From Taenia hydatigena (taxonomy: Eukaryota; Platyhelminthes; Cestoda; Cyclophyllidea; Taeniidae): a DNA stretch of 64,000 bases. The stretch covers positions 1 to 64,000 of the forward strand of contig JADWOT020001351.1 of NCBI GenBank assembly GCA_036345935.2. Reading direction: 5' to 3'. The translations under genes and the position numbers were made by a program. Below are positions 12,001-23,612 of the stretch, one piece after another. Within the stretch, counting starts at the first letter, position 1. Each line of letters starts with the position of its first letter. A model generated the notes under the pieces. The model worked only from the letters and a program-made list of their open reading frames with translations. It had not been told where the DNA came from and made no database searches.

Positions 12001-12258
12001 AGGATCGTAAAATGCGTCCTAGTGCCGATAAATAAAGGGAAGTTTGCTCATAATCACATTAGATGAACATGTTAATTTATGACCAGCATAAGACAAGACC
12101 TATTTGTTTTAAAGCTAAATAGGGCATGGTTGTAAAAGAGATTAGCTTGTGAGGCGTAAGGCGCGAAGCGACTGCCTGAACGTTAGAAGAACTCGCCGGT
12201 ATGTCCAATCATTTGCTTTATTCTTGCACCAACCAAATCCAACTAATCGATTGGCCAA
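9061..12258. other. Long stretch without a supported gene
   Basis: All frames are closed by stops at short intervals for about 3.2 kb. I see no tRNA, simple repeat, long palindrome or copy of the repeat families found elsewhere. AT-rich unique sequence. Confidence 0.5.
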
Positions 12259-14338
12259 CTAGCAATCAGAGTATGGGCAGAGGACCCCATAAAAGTCAAA
12301 GTTACCCATGCAGTGCCAGATATTTTTAGATTGCGCATCATCTTTGCAGATGAATTCTAAAGCAGAACCAGTCATTTCCAACTCCAAAATTGTACTACAA
12401 AATATAAGGAAAAGGGGTTTAAGTGAGTGCAGTAAGTGAGTGTGCAACATTAGCATCCCAGGAGTTTTTGATCTTAGTTGCCATTTAGATCCCCGCTTTT
12501 GTAAAAGCACATTTTTTGGGGTTTGGTTACCAGACAGTAATATGTATGGGCTTGCGAATGCAGATGGCAGAACTGTGTCAACAAATCGAAGTCTTTAACT
12601 CCTCTATGTGGAATTCGCGGTTTTATCCACTCACCTGCAACCGTTTAGCTGGAATTCGTAAGAGAGCCAGTATTAGTCAAATATTTCATGCTCTTTGCTT
12701 ACTCTCGCCAATAAGTAGGTAGCGCGCAAAGATGGTGACATGAACAGCTTTCCTAATTCAAGACAATCAAGTCACTCTACCGTTTCAAATCGAGATGAAT
12801 GCCATTTAGTAAGGGTATTAATTTAGTTGCATGCGTTCCCTTCAAAAAGCCCTCCTATAGCTGGATATGGGATCAAATCATCCGATCTCTATTCTAAATG
12901 AACATCAGTGTCTGACATGCCGGGTCATAGACAGTGCAACGACTTCATGGCAGCAAAATCTTATCTAAAAAAGCTGACAGGTCAGTTCTTTTGGGTCTGA
13001 AAAGTTGTTCATGCAGCAATAGCAGCGGGACAGAAATTCGGTCTAGAAGGTGATTGGTTATAAAAGCAAGTTTTGATGGGCCATGGTTGGTGGTATTTTT
13101 CGCTGCACAAGTAACGCAGTTCTCCTGTGGGTCAGCGAAGTACGCACCTGCACCCTGAACTTCAGAGCAAAGCGCAGCGCTGATTATCTATGCGAATCCA
13201 TGCAATGTTAAAAATTTGGCCTCTATTGGGTTGGCGCACGCTCTCCCACTGTACAGACGATACCGTGTGTCAGTTATGGACTCAAACGTCAAGCAGACAA
13301 TTTCTATGCGAAGGGGTTAAGAATATTGTTAAATATTTTTAAACTGATGTATTGCTATTAGGTCGCCATGTCTCACTACTCAATTTGTCAACTTAGAGAC
13401 TGCTTAAATGCGGTGGTGATCACAAACGTATTAATATTGATGCTATCTAGTTGATGATAAGTGCAGAAGAAAGCGATCATTGTAGTCTGCTCACTACCAA
13501 TGACTAATGAGCTGCCAAGAGCAGTCCCAAATGACACTTGCATCACCCTCTTCGAGGTCGTATTCAGTCATCCATGACACCATGGGCCTTTCCGATTGCT
13601 CTACGTTAACAAAGGCAGGTAACAGACTGAGCATTGACTGTAGGGAGCTAAAATGCGGTAAAAAGGAAGAGCGTCTTAGCAGTACCTTAACCAAACGATT
13701 TTTTAGGCCTCCTACATGGCTCGGATTGAATACTGCTGTATGGACGTGTCAGGAGCAGAAAAATTACCAGTTACATGCAGTGTGCATTTTCTTTGCAATT
13801 TATCATACCTACCAACGAGGTGACGCATTTCACGCAAATGGATGATTGATGGAAAAGAGTCGGCTTCGTAGAAGATGCAGTTAATCATGCAGTTGAGTCA
13901 TTGAATTTTTGGCTAGTAACAGCGTTGATTTTTAATTAAAAATGGTAAAGTAGGGCAAAACAGGCGCTGAGCAATGGACAAACGCTAAAATAATGTTGCA
14001 GCATAAGCCAGCTAATATGCCCAAATGCAGTCGCTGATCACAAGAAGGTTTTATGAACCAGACAATTAATGATAGCATCAGCTTTGACAATTTAATGCTT
14101 GCAGTTAATGCATATAGAATGCTGCCATTAATTATGATGAGATTCGGGATTGCCCAAACTTGATTGGCGTCCTCCACCGTGTAAGTTTCTCATTTTGAAT
14201 TCAAAACTTTCAGGCCTTGGTTGACAACATGTTGCAACGACTCAAGAAGAAGACAGAAAATGATAGGTTCGCAGCATGAAATGCGCGTGAATTTCATAAC
14301 ATCGCCAATGTTGCGCATAATAGAGCAATTCTTAAGCA
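12259..14338. other. Segment without a supported gene
   Basis: Several frames of 60-112 codons occur (for example 12259-12510 minus and 13507-13845 plus) but none shows motifs or splice-bounded structure. A short minus-strand peptide near 12280 (FDFYGVLC) resembles one in copy 1 of the dispersed repeat (TDFYGVFC near 3390), which is too short to call. Confidence 0.35.
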
Positions 14339-14670
14339 TCAAATATTTATGAAATAATAAGTTGCATGCGTACGTGTACACTCCAGTTCTTGTTTACTAT
14401 ACAAACAATTACACTTGCCCGCTAACGCGCTTTGCGCCAAAATTAGCCTCAGTCGTTCTTTTCCAACTTTTGTTAAAAAGATGACTATTTTGTAAACAAA
14501 TTCTTCAAGCATATTTACTGCTTTAGTGTTGCCTTTATTGTCTACATATAGGCGATGTTGGACGTCTGAGGTATAATATCTGTGTATTGCATTTCCGTGT
14601 TGTTCTGCATCCTTATGATAATAAGGCATAATTGACTCCCACACTTCCTTCCTCTTAGTAATGTTAGCTG
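14339..14670 (-). CDS. Possible NIDO-domain-like exon or relic
   Basis: A minus-strand frame of about 110 codons following an acceptor-like CTACAG (14671-14676). Two parts recall the extracellular NIDO domain (nidogen, tectorin, mucin-4-like proteins): an early IMPYYHKDAEQHGNAIHRYY segment matching the family's 'apyw-D-d-r-g-v-yr' block, and a later KERLRLILAQSA with NCLYSKQELE matching the 'N-FQ-iL' block and the following strands. Key aromatic residues are partly replaced, so the domain may be degenerate. A donor-like GTAAAT near 14512 could split it. Several other protein-like minus-strand frames lie upstream (15.2-18.4 kb). The domain assignment is from memory. Confidence 0.3.
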
Positions 14671-15207
14671 CTGTAGTTTTCAATGTAAAGTAGAAATATT
14701 AAGCAACGAACAACGCATTTATTCTCTGGAATCGAGGCCTCTTTAGCTCGGTAAATACTTAATCGGCACCTTGTTTTTCCAGAGTCAAGTTATTAGTGCC
14801 CCAAGATCAGCCTGATCTTTAGCCTAAGCGGCATTGTAGGAGGTATCAACACGGTGGAGTAGTGCTAAGGCGACCCCTCTCCCCTTCATCATCAGGGCGC
14901 ACATGACACTGCTACATCTGATACGCGAGAACCACACAATTTCGGAGATATTGTATCTGTCGGACTAATGCACAATTCTAGTGAGTGTCGACTCGGTTTC
15001 AATTCAGCATTGCTGCTAAAAGTTTAGGCAGAATTTCATACACGATAAAAGGTTGGGAATACCTTTCGTTCTTTACTTCCTTGCCATTCCTGAAGGTGTT
15101 TTAAATGCTTGATTTTTTGGTTTGATTTGCTTATAAGCTCTTAGGACCATGCGAGCTACATGATTAAGAAGTAAACAAACCATGTCCTTACGGGTTCTCA
15201 CCTCAGC

Positions 15208-15450
15208 TCAGTGTGAATACGTTGCACAATAACTCGCTTCACCAACTATCCAGCCAGATGACTTAGTTGGCTCTTTTATAAATGCATTCATGGCTGAAAG
15301 CTTAATCCTCGCAACATTACTATCATTGGCTGCTTGATGTATAGCTACTACGCGATGTAAAATAGTGCCAATTACCAATATAAGTCCCGGCGCAGTGACA
15401 GCAGTGGAGGCATGATTCGGATAAAAGACCCTCATATTAAAATGTGCCAC
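15208..15450 (-). CDS. Protein-like open frame, function unknown
   Basis: The minus-strand frame carries a hydrophobic stretch (AVTAPGLILVIGTILHRVV) followed by AANDSNVARIKLSAMNAF and KEPTKSSGWIVGEASY. Composition is protein-like, but no acceptor or donor pair is convincing. It lies in a run of minus-strand coding-like segments between 14.3 and 18.4 kb and could be one exon of a longer gene or a relic. Confidence 0.2.
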   Translation of the reverse strand: MAHFNMRVFYPNHASTAVTAPGLILVIGTILHRVVAIHQAANDSNVARIKLSAMNAFIKEPTKSSGWIVGEASYCATYSH

Positions 15451-15828
15451 CGTGTATCGTGAATATGAGTCTGTATTTCCTGCACTTTATCAGTGATGGA
15501 AAGAGCACAGCACTTTATCTACTAAGCGCAAGGATAAAAGGAAAGAACTGCGAGATCAATCTTGAATGGGTCAATAATGATAGTGGCCTATGTTGCATAT
15601 TTCAAATAAATTTTTATTTCAGGCTCCTTTAGCAGAGCAAATGCGTCCCTCTTAAGTTCGTCTTTAGCACATTCTACTTTAATCGGAACCACCACTTTGT
15701 GGTCATAAAGCACTAGTGTACTTTATGGCAACATGAAAGATAGAAACGGCCTTTTTACTTAAAAGCAAAACTACTAATCTGGACATGTCCTAGAATTTAC
15801 CTCATCAACTATTAAATTAGAGCCTAAT

Positions 15829-16098
15829 TCAAATGCGCTGCATGGCACACGAATACCGGAAGCTTAAAAATGCGGCGCAGAGTAAGGTAGGTTCGCCTTT
15901 ATAAGAAGAAAACCTCAGCACCTGTAAGCTCATTTTGATTTGGCTGCTGATATTTGAACCATTTTGCACCAAGTTCAAAAAAAATAAACACCTCTCGTTT
16001 GCCTTCGGGTCCTCAAAATAGGTAGATGCTCTGAGGAAAGCATCGGAAAACGGAAGTGAAGTGCTTAAAACAACTCGTAACATTTTGTATGTAGACAC
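15829..16098 (-). CDS. Protein-like open frame, function unknown
   Basis: The minus-strand frame reads LRVVLSTSLPFSDAFLRAST, then EDPKANERCLFFLNLVQNGS, then SQIKMSLQVL. An alternation of hydrophobic and polar residues and one N-linked glycosylation motif (NGS) suggest real coding history. No recognised domain and no clean splice sites. Same strand as the neighbouring candidates. Confidence 0.2.
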   Translation of the reverse strand: MSTYKMLRVVLSTSLPFSDAFLRASTYFEDPKANERCLFFLNLVQNGSNISSQIKMSLQVLRFSSYKGEPTLLCAAFLSFRYSCAMQRI

Positions 16099-16701
16099 AA
16101 AATAGTCCTAAAGAATGACTTTACTCCTAAAATATTATGGCTACAATGAATTTACGTCACAAAAGTCTTAAAAGGGCTTCAGAACCTATTTCCAGATCAT
16201 GTTTAGGTTGCCGCCACTACTTACGCATATTAGTAGTAAAAATTCACAAAACCAATTGATGATTTGTTAACAATGTGCAAAAATAGGAAGTGTACTCGTT
16301 ATTAAGATAAAGACCAAATAAATGCAAAGTGGAACTTATTTTCCTATTGCATGTCAGATCACCTTCTAAGGATAAAGTATGAGCAAACATCTTAATCTCA
16401 AAACAGGTAAATTTAGTCTTCAAAAATAGATAAAAGGAATGTATCAGCAAGTGCACACGAATAAAACACAAGCACAAAATACACCTTGATTTACCCGTGA
16501 TTTCAGATGCGAGCTGCAAAACATGGATAGGGGCCCTTCGCCATATCCATCAGTTAACTCTAACCCGCGTCGAAGGAATTCGCACAAATGTTTGAGTCTG
16601 TCAAATTCTAATTATATCTGATGTGCTCTGACTTTATTCAATGTTTTTAGCATTTTACGTGAAGGACCCACAACTCCATCCCTCATTGTACTTTGCTACA
16701 G

Positions 16702-16806
16702 CTCGAAAAACGGTGGATTCAGAAATGTGCTTTTACTGCCCAGAATGCAACGCAGGATATCTGACGTTAGATGAAATACAAAAACATTTGCGTTCACATC
16801 ATTTAT
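16702..16806 (+). CDS. C2H2 zinc-finger exon, family copy A (second-finger type)
   Basis: A 105-nt exon between acceptor TTTGCTACAG (ending 16701) and donor GTAAGT (16807). It reads RKTVDSEMCFYCPECNAGYL and TLDEIQKHLRSHHL, a complete C-x2-C-x12-H-x3-H finger followed by an extra His. The exons at 30786-30890 and 63190-63294 (minus) have the same length, the same 2-nt start and 1-nt end phases, and the shared frame NSE/DSE-x-C-x2-C...SHH. C2H2 fingers usually bind DNA or RNA in the nucleus. No matching first-finger exon was found upstream, so this copy may be partial. If the intron is not used, the frame reads on as CKYFLVRQAHSMW, which also resembles copy C. Confidence 0.65.
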
Positions 16807-16878
16807 GTAAGTATTTTCTCGTCCGTCAGGCGCATTCTATGTGGTTATGGTTTCATCTCGGTCCATTCCAATTCGCAG

Positions 16879-16938
16879 GCTTGCACGATATTTTGTTTGG
16901 CTGGAATGCGGCAACGGACTATCACGCCAGCAAGGCTT
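16879..16938 (+). CDS. Third exon of zinc-finger copy A (model)
   Basis: A 60-nt exon between acceptor AATTCGCAG and donor GTAAGT, in phase with the 16702-16806 exon. It gives CLHDILFGWNAATDYHASKA and stays open past the donor. The corresponding exons of copies B (59 nt) and C (61 nt) have a similar size and flanking signals but meet a stop. Copy A is the only one in which a third coding exon is clearly open. Confidence 0.4.
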
Positions 16939-16961
16939 GTAAGTTTTCTGTATGTCTTATG

Positions 16962-17165
16962 TCATTTCCACGCTTTCGCGTTACGAATGTTGACCTCATA
17001 GGGTAAGGGCATCCAATGAGTAGAGATTGTAGTTGTTCCGCTGAAATGGAACCACAGAAGCACTGATGAGCAAGGCTCTGCCTGCGCATAATTAGCTGAG
17101 GATTGTCTGTTGAGATAATAAAGCAAACGTTGTGCGTCGCACCAGGTCAGATGGCAGTTATGCAT
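16962..17165 (-). CDS. Protein-like open frame opposite the zinc-finger copy
   Basis: The minus-strand frame includes NCHLTWCDAQRLLYYLNRQS and VLLWFHFSGTTTISTHWMPL, ending PYEVNIRNAKAWK. A donor-like GTCAAC follows CCCTATGAG. It is protein-like but unrecognised and could be an exon downstream of the 17227-17460 segment. Confidence 0.2.
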   Translation of the reverse strand: MHNCHLTWCDAQRLLYYLNRQSSANYAQAEPCSSVLLWFHFSGTTTISTHWMPLPYEVNIRNAKAWK

Positions 17166-17226
17166 GCAACCAATTTCTAAATGGATTATAGCGTTATACG
17201 AACGTGATAATCATGCGTTTGTTTAC

Positions 17227-17460
17227 CTGTGACACAGGACCACCGACAAGCTGCTCCAACTCACCCCTGCGGATGTATACTTTGCTATGTGCTATTAGAA
17301 TAAAAGCGTGTTCAACGTAAAAGAGGATTACACATTTGCTGTCATCTTCTACCTCAAACCTTGTTGGTGCTTTAGAATACTTTACATCAAAACCTAAGAG
17401 ACTAGAGGAAGGAGCCGAAAATTGAGCAATGGTGGAGTGAACACAGCGTAGACGATGCAA
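17227..17460 (-). CDS. Coding-like exon ending at a donor, function unknown
   Basis: The minus strand reads FSAPSSSLLGFDVKYSKAPT, then EVEDDSKCVILFYVEHAFIL, then AHSKVYIRRGELEQLVGGPV, and stops at a donor GTAAAC (17221-17226) after VSQ. The beta-strand-like alternation is convincing coding sequence. The open frame at 17462-17668 directly upstream is in another frame and overlaps slightly, so a one-base shift near 17410-17450 may separate two halves of one former exon. No domain recognised. Confidence 0.3.
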
Positions 17461-17668
17461 ATGTTGTTATATTCACAGCTTCATTTAAATTGCGAGTGGT
17501 GTACAGGAAAGAGTTGCCAGTTTGATGGGATTTAATTCGGAAGTAAAAGCAATTGCAGATTGAAGCGAGATTAGACATTTGTCCTTTAGCGAAAGGGAAT
17601 CTTTCCGCAAGGAAATTATCAGACATTTTGATTAATACACGAATTGCGCTATTTATGTTTGCTGTCAA
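17402..17668 (-). CDS. Coding-like frame upstream of the 17.2 kb exon
   Basis: The minus-strand frame reads MSDNFLAERFPFAKGQMSNL, then ICNCFYFRIKSHQTGNSFLY, then RNLNEAVNITTFASS. It is best seen as the amino-terminal neighbour of the 17227-17460 segment, out of frame with it. If the two belong together the gene is frameshifted. Function unknown. Confidence 0.25.
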   Translation of the reverse strand: MTANINSAIRVLIKMSDNFLAERFPFAKGQMSNLASICNCFYFRIKSHQTGNSFLYTTRNLNEAVNITTFASSTLCSLHHCSIFGSFL

Positions 17669-18155
17669 ATCCTTGCCGTCATCTTTAGTCTTACAATTAA
17701 GAGTTGTGGGGATGAAATAGAAAAATCCTTCAAAGTAATAAATACATGGTTTCTTGATGGAAAGAGGTCATTAGAGAACTCTTCACCATGTAAGAGAGCC
17801 CTTAAGATAAGTTACAGCATTTAGTTTTGAATGTGACAGTCATATTTGTCTTGTGCTGTCCCTGAAGGCATTTCAATCATTTATTTTGGTAAGAAAGCAA
17901 AAGATGGCGTTGGGTGACGCGTATTGGTGCTCGATAGTTATAAATAAGCATGCAGAAGAGAAAGATGGCAGGTTGGACGTGGAAGTGAACGGAGGAATTA
18001 GGGGTAATTGCTGACCACGAGAATAATTGTGCAATGAAATCAGCAGCCGAGAAACGTGCTAGGTGAAATGCAGTGTATAAATAGAATTGACGGAGAAGCC
18101 AAACAATTAAACCAGGTTGTTGACTAACTAGAAGCCGCTGGAACAGAAAATTGCT

Positions 18156-18383
18156 TTACAATTTATATTGGCGTTGTGCGCTTAATTGGGAGGGGAGCAG
18201 TGTAAAATTGTGGCGCTGGCAGTTAAAAGCCTTAAATGTTTCATATTGTTGGTGTTTAGCTCTTGCACTGGTAAATTCTTTCTGAGTGATAATTGTAATC
18301 AAGCCTAATTCGGCAAACTGAGTTGTGATGCCAGTGGCAGTTTTTAAATCGATGTTTGCCTTTCCGTAGGCATAGTTCAAATC
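18156..18383 (-). CDS. Coding-like exon, function unknown
   Basis: The frame opens directly after an acceptor-like ATGTGTAG (18384 upward) and reads DLNYAYGKANIDLKTATGIT, then TQFAELGLITIITQKEFTSA, then RAKHQQYETFKAFNCQRHNF. A stop at 18156 closes it. Protein-like composition and the acceptor support a real or formerly real exon. It is the most upstream of the minus-strand candidates in 14.3-18.4 kb. No family recognised. Confidence 0.3.
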   Translation of the reverse strand, partial: DLNYAYGKANIDLKTATGITTQFAELGLITIITQKEFTSARAKHQQYETFKAFNCQRHNFTLLPSQLSAQRQYKL

Positions 18384-21300
18384 CTACACATTTATGCAAA
18401 TGATCCATTATCATTTAAGCGTTACTTCTACTTTATCAGGCTTTCTTTGAGCAAGTAAGATTGATAAAACTAAATGCTTTGGGCTGTAAAGATCAAGAAG
18501 CTGCAATCACCATGTTACACGAAGACATTGGCACATGTCAAGGAGTGAGATAGTATTTTACACTCAGACCTCAAGTGCGATTCAAAGCATTTACAGCCGT
18601 AGGACTTCGGTAAAGACACATTATAGTGAAGTAAGGCATTATCATCTTAATCATTTTACGGCACGCGGCACAAGAGTTATAAGGATAAAATTCTAATCCT
18701 CAATTTCACTTCGATTATTGAAATAAACCAGCCATTTCAATGTTTGCGGTTAAATGCTATGAACTTTTAGGCAATAATATTGTCAGTCAATTGCCTCAAA
18801 CACAATAAACAGGAGCGCCTAGCTCTTATCCCAGTGCAATTAGGATGATGGGGTTTGGATTGCCTTGCCTCTTATCCCTTTCAGTGTAGTCGTGACTGCT
18901 AAGCTACACCTTTAGTGGGTTAGTTGACACCTGAGAAGATTAGACTGCTGGCTTCGATTTAGGCAGATTGGTGTAAATAAAAGCTTCACGAAAATTCCGC
19001 AAATGCTACGATCAAGAATTCAGCGCTACGAAGTTGTGGCTTACTGAGTTACGACCTGTAGGACTCCCGATGTACATCTCATTCATTGCGTCTTTGGCGA
19101 GAAGATTAGATTCGCTTGCCTTCGAAGGATTCCACTCAGGCTGTGAGTGCTCTTGTTTTGCCCATCCGTAGCGTCCTTAAATTAAGTATCTATTGACCAT
19201 TCTCTGTTATTTTAATAGCCGCCCCTTCTTATTATTTAGCAGTTTTTCTGCATGCAATCATTACATTCAATTTAGTCTGTGCTATGTTTGAACCCGCCCT
19301 TAGCCACCAGGAGGTAAATCTATCCAGCATATCGCATCCTCTTAACATGCAGTGGTATGAGTAAATTACAAACGAATAATGGGTAAAGAGCTGTTAGTAA
19401 GACTGGTCCCATCTATAATGCAAACTAAATTGTGGTGACTCAGGAAAGGCAGCTTGTTGCTCCTTCAAATCACGGCCATTCTTTGTAGGGTGCAGAAAAT
19501 TTTTGCTCTCCAAAATGCCTAGTATTTTACAAGTCTTTGTTGGCAAGCAGCTTCTCATCCTGCTCTAAGGAAAGTTAATTCGGAAGTAACTCATCATGTG
19601 GAGGACTACGAAGAGGGAAGTAAAATATGGCAAACTCTGACACGGGTTCCTGTTGCTCAAAGGTATGGCTGAATGCGCGACTGCTGATCATCTGCTCTGG
19701 AGCCACTGTGGGGACTGTAATTTCTGTTGCAAGATCTCGTCCAACTCGATACGCCCTTTACCAAAATGGTTTTCTACAAATGCGCGATGCGCCCCTTGAT
19801 GTTTAGGACCGTCACCTTAGGCCAAGAGCTCATGTTTTGTAACAAAAATGGCAGGCTTCTTTCTATTTTAAGGTGATCTTTTCACTTTCATTTATATCTA
19901 GGCAAATAAATGCACATACATTTATGTAGGCGAATGCTCGGACTAAGGGGTTAAATCAGTTCATTTTCGGTTTATATCAGCCACGTTGTCACATCGCTGC
20001 AGCATCTCATTACACACATTTAAAATCGTTCAGCTGACCTGTTTGGGCATTGTCAAATTTACTCAGTATATCGCAGAACCATTGGGCTGCTTTTATATCA
20101 TCAAAACAAAGGAAGAAGATGGGTCGTGGGGACAGTTATACTCATTTTGCAAACAAGTTGTCTGTTTTAATTAACCAAATGTCTGTCGAAGTGAATGAGC
20201 TAACTACAGGACTTGCACTAAAACGCTGTCTGATTTCGCATTAACTATAAAATCGCAGACTCCGACTTGAAACATCCAATTATATCAAGGTCTTTACATC
20301 GCAAAGTTAGTCAACATGGTTGTGCTTTAAATGCAACAAAGTGTAGGCATTGCGCCCAGCCCATCGTTTAGCTGGTGAACATAAGCCATATTGAGAGTCG
20401 TACCCAGCATCCCCCACGTTCACTCTCTGGCTTTTATTTACCCAAGTTTTCTTACCAATTGTAGCCTACAACAAAATAGCCCAGGATGATTTGACGAATC
20501 TGAGTTAGCAGGATGATCTTCTTTATTGGTTATAGGACATGCTATAGGTCTGTTGCGTGTTGTGTAATGTTAAGTCCTCTACATGTGAAGGTCCATGGAG
20601 ATCAAATTCAATCGGAGCTGTGCAGACTTTCTACTGGCATAACAGAGTAATGGTTGAGGGTGCCTCCGCTCACGACTGCCCATTAACGCGCATGATTTTA
20701 TCAACTAATCAAACAATGTCGGCCGAGAAAGGGCTCCTAGGGTCGCACAATGCAAGGGGATGCTGGTAACACACGAGCCAACCTTGGTTATTGGCGCAAT
20801 GAATGCTTGTAACGACAGACGCGAATGACCTCATATCACCGTGTCCTCAAATACATAAACTACAGAGTCACCACGCGTGTGAAAGTGAAAGTAAGCGCCG
20901 CGTCGCGCTATTCAAAATGCTTTTGATTAAACAGCATGGTCTCATGAGGAGTAATACTTGTTCTCGCGGAGGTGCGGTGTGACTCACGACTTTAGAAGTT
21001 GATCAACTCCACCCACTTAATCGGCAAAACCATTGACCTGTGAAGCCTTCCATTCTCAATTGGCCTTACATTAAGCATTGATCCTCTTTAGAAATCAGGC
21101 AGAACAAGACAGAATACCACGCCACTTGCTACATGTGCCGCTGCTTCACTCCCACAGGTGTCAACGGTGAAGTCGATGATAATGGCAAGAGGCAGGCTTC
21201 TAATACAACACCTTCTGATGTTCACCTCATTCTTTTCACTCCCACTATTCTCGCAAACTCGGTTTTTTTTCTGTGGGATCCTTGTAAGTAGCCATTGCAC

Positions 21301-22986
21301 CCACCATTTCCAGTCTTCTCTCTTGTAAAGGCATCACTCCTAAGCCACTCTTTTGATTATCTGGGTAGGGACCTTGGCCTATCTGAAAAAGTTGGGTATC
21401 GAAAACTCGATTAAAGCAATTCGCAATGCAAGTTTGCCTAAGGAACTTCAGCAGTTGATGCTTGGCTAAACAATGCTTTGACAGCCTAAATGAGAAATCT
21501 GGATTTACGGCCGCTCTGCCTCAGATTTATCTAACATGTTACCCGTTGCCTATGAGAAGTGAGTGCAGATGAACTCCATATCACTGCCATCTCCTCATTG
21601 TCTCTTCCCTCTTTTTACTCTTTTGGGGCCACAACCCTATCCATGGATAAGAAGAGCCCATGCAAAATACGATGTACTTATTTTTGGCCTTTCATTGACT
21701 AAACACAAAGGAAAATAATCTTGTAGAAACGTAGCTCAGCAGTATTGACGGTTTCTCTGAATGTATGGCCGAGTTAAATGAGTGTCGTGTCGCCATCATA
21801 GAACTACCCCTTCCACCTCAGTAAACTGCCATTGCAGTGAGAAGGCTTTAATCAAGAGTGGCAGCCATGGCAAGGTAGAATACTAGGCTGAGGACGAATA
21901 ATAAATAGTTTTTTCGACAAATATATCTCTCGTTTGGTTGCTATCTCTCTTCTTTTTATCCTAGAGTCGATAACGCACTGCCACGTAATTCCGCCTCTCC
22001 TTTATCTTCATTTCAAACAAATGCGATGATATTAGTGCATTTGATTTTACGAATTCATCCCTCCACCTTCTACTATCACCATACTTAGACATGCCATGCC
22101 ACTCTCTGACCAAATTTCATGCATCTACCTTCCTTCGAATAGATCTGACAAATACACAAGCGATTGTTTTGCAACCTTTCAGCTACTTTACTCTTCGCCG
22201 CTCAAGGCCTTTCATCGCATTTTAGAACTCGAGCGGACTCGCAAATACTGTCTCGTTTGATAAACCGCCCGACAAAACAGCCTATCTCCTCAAACGGCTC
22301 AGGAGTTGGTCACTAGTGCTTTAGCAAAATATAAGAGCCCTACGCTCACTAACTGCGAAGCATGCGCAAACTGTGATGATTCCAAAATGTCCATTATACC
22401 CCATATGTGCTATGCGACGCATCTACATTTAGTTGTTCCATCAACCAAGCATCCAACACATAACTGGACAACATGGTAAAATGCAGCTGAGACAACATTT
22501 TGGTGGCCTCAAAATACTGATTACATAGGTTGATTTAACGAAGCTAGCAAAGTCATAATTTGCCGTGGCTTAAGCACAGTATAGTGAGTTATGCCTTTTT
22601 GAGACTATCCTCATTTTGCAGACGCGAATGTTTGAAAGTGAGCAAACTGAGCATATACACTTCGGCACGTGAATAATTGAGGCAATAAAGGCAGATGGTG
22701 AAATTGTCTGAATGAGTTAGTCCACATTCAATGGCCTGTGCCTGTCATACATGCGGCAGACTCAATTGTAAATGACACGGGATCAGTCTTCCCGTCCTTG
22801 GCATTCATACTCCCAGAACTAATGAAGCCATGGTATAATTGCAGTTTATTGAACTCAGAGCGGAACCAGAGTTAGCGTATCTCACATCAGAAACCGATGA
22901 ACAATACCCTGCAAAGAGATCCGCGTTCACTTGTTGGCTCACGTCTAAATAAAGCATTCAAGCTGACATCTAAAAAATCTCATTAA
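18384..22986. other. Long stretch without a supported gene
   Basis: Frames are short. One plus-strand frame (20050-20244) ends in RGDSYTHFANKLSVLINQMS and NELTTGLALKRCL, a pattern reminiscent of retroelement gag or SCAN-like helices, but it lacks flanking retroelement genes. The interval 21.9-22.2 kb is pyrimidine-rich on the plus strand. No tRNA or long repeat seen. Confidence 0.35.
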
Positions 22987-23612
22987 ACATTAAACAAAAT
23001 ATAAATGCTCACGCTATAATTAAAATAGAGTATGACCGAGTCCCCAAAATCCGATCGGATCCTAATTAGTTTTCGCAACTTCCATTTCTATGTAATTTAT
23101 TTGCCACACAGGAGCCTAAAAACATGGTTATAGTCCTGGCTTCCCAAAATGTATTGCAGACAGATGGCAAGAAATCATATTGAACAGATATACCTTAAGC
23201 ATGACGCTATCGAGTGCTTATTTGTCTAGCATCGAAAAGCATTTGACTCATAATGAGGGTCACAAAGTGCAAACCACTTGGAATGTGCCGTATTGGCTCG
23301 GTACTAAATATTATTCCAAACAAATGAAAACTAAGCCTGGATTTAATGAGTGGCTGCGCTCTTCATTGGATGCAACGATTTCTGCCGACGTGTCATTTGT
23401 TCAGCTATTGTAGGTAATTCGTCTACAAGGTTAGGGGCATTATATTGAACATTTTCATTAGATACTTGACCACTTGATGAATACGACAAGCATTACCCGC
23501 ACTTAGTCAAGAGTGCAAAGCGTGCTCCCATCCCATTGCTGAGCCGATGTAAGGAGTATAGAGCTATTGAGCGGACCAAAGACATCTCTAATAATCACAA
23601 GCGTTGTGTAAC
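22987..23612 (+). repeat. 626-bp inverted repeat, left arm
   Basis: The reverse complement of 32001-32626, base for base apart from two differences I could find, both near the outer end (around 23002 and 23016). The arm edges are sharp: similarity stops at once at both ends. The arm carries a 77-codon open frame (23180-23413). No target-site duplication is visible at the flanks. Confidence 0.95.
23120..23413 (+). CDS. Duplicated open frame inside the left arm, unknown protein
   Basis: The frame is open from 23120 and includes HGYSPGFPKCIADRWQEIIL, NRYTLSMTLSSAYLSSIEKH and TWNVPYWLGTKYYSKQMKTK, ending WLRSSLDATISADVSFVQLL. No ATG lies near its start (23180 is TTG), so it would be an internal exon or a relic. 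The peptide is the same in the right arm, though the extreme recency of the duplication explains this without selection. Composition is protein-like. I do not recognise the family. Confidence 0.35.
   Translation, partial: KHGYSPGFPKCIADRWQEIILNRYTLSMTLSSAYLSSIEKHLTHNEGHKVQTTWNVPYWLGTKYYSKQMKTKPGFNEWLRSSLDATISADVSFVQLL

Noticed and set aside
12259..12510. Fourth copy of the dispersed once-coding repeat (FDFYGVLC peptide)
   Set aside because: Only about eight residues and a CCCCATAAAA word are shared with copy 1, too little to separate from chance.
20050..20244. Retroelement gag fragment
   Set aside because: Resemblance rests on one short motif (SYTHFANKLSVL) with no zinc knuckle, protease or polymerase nearby.
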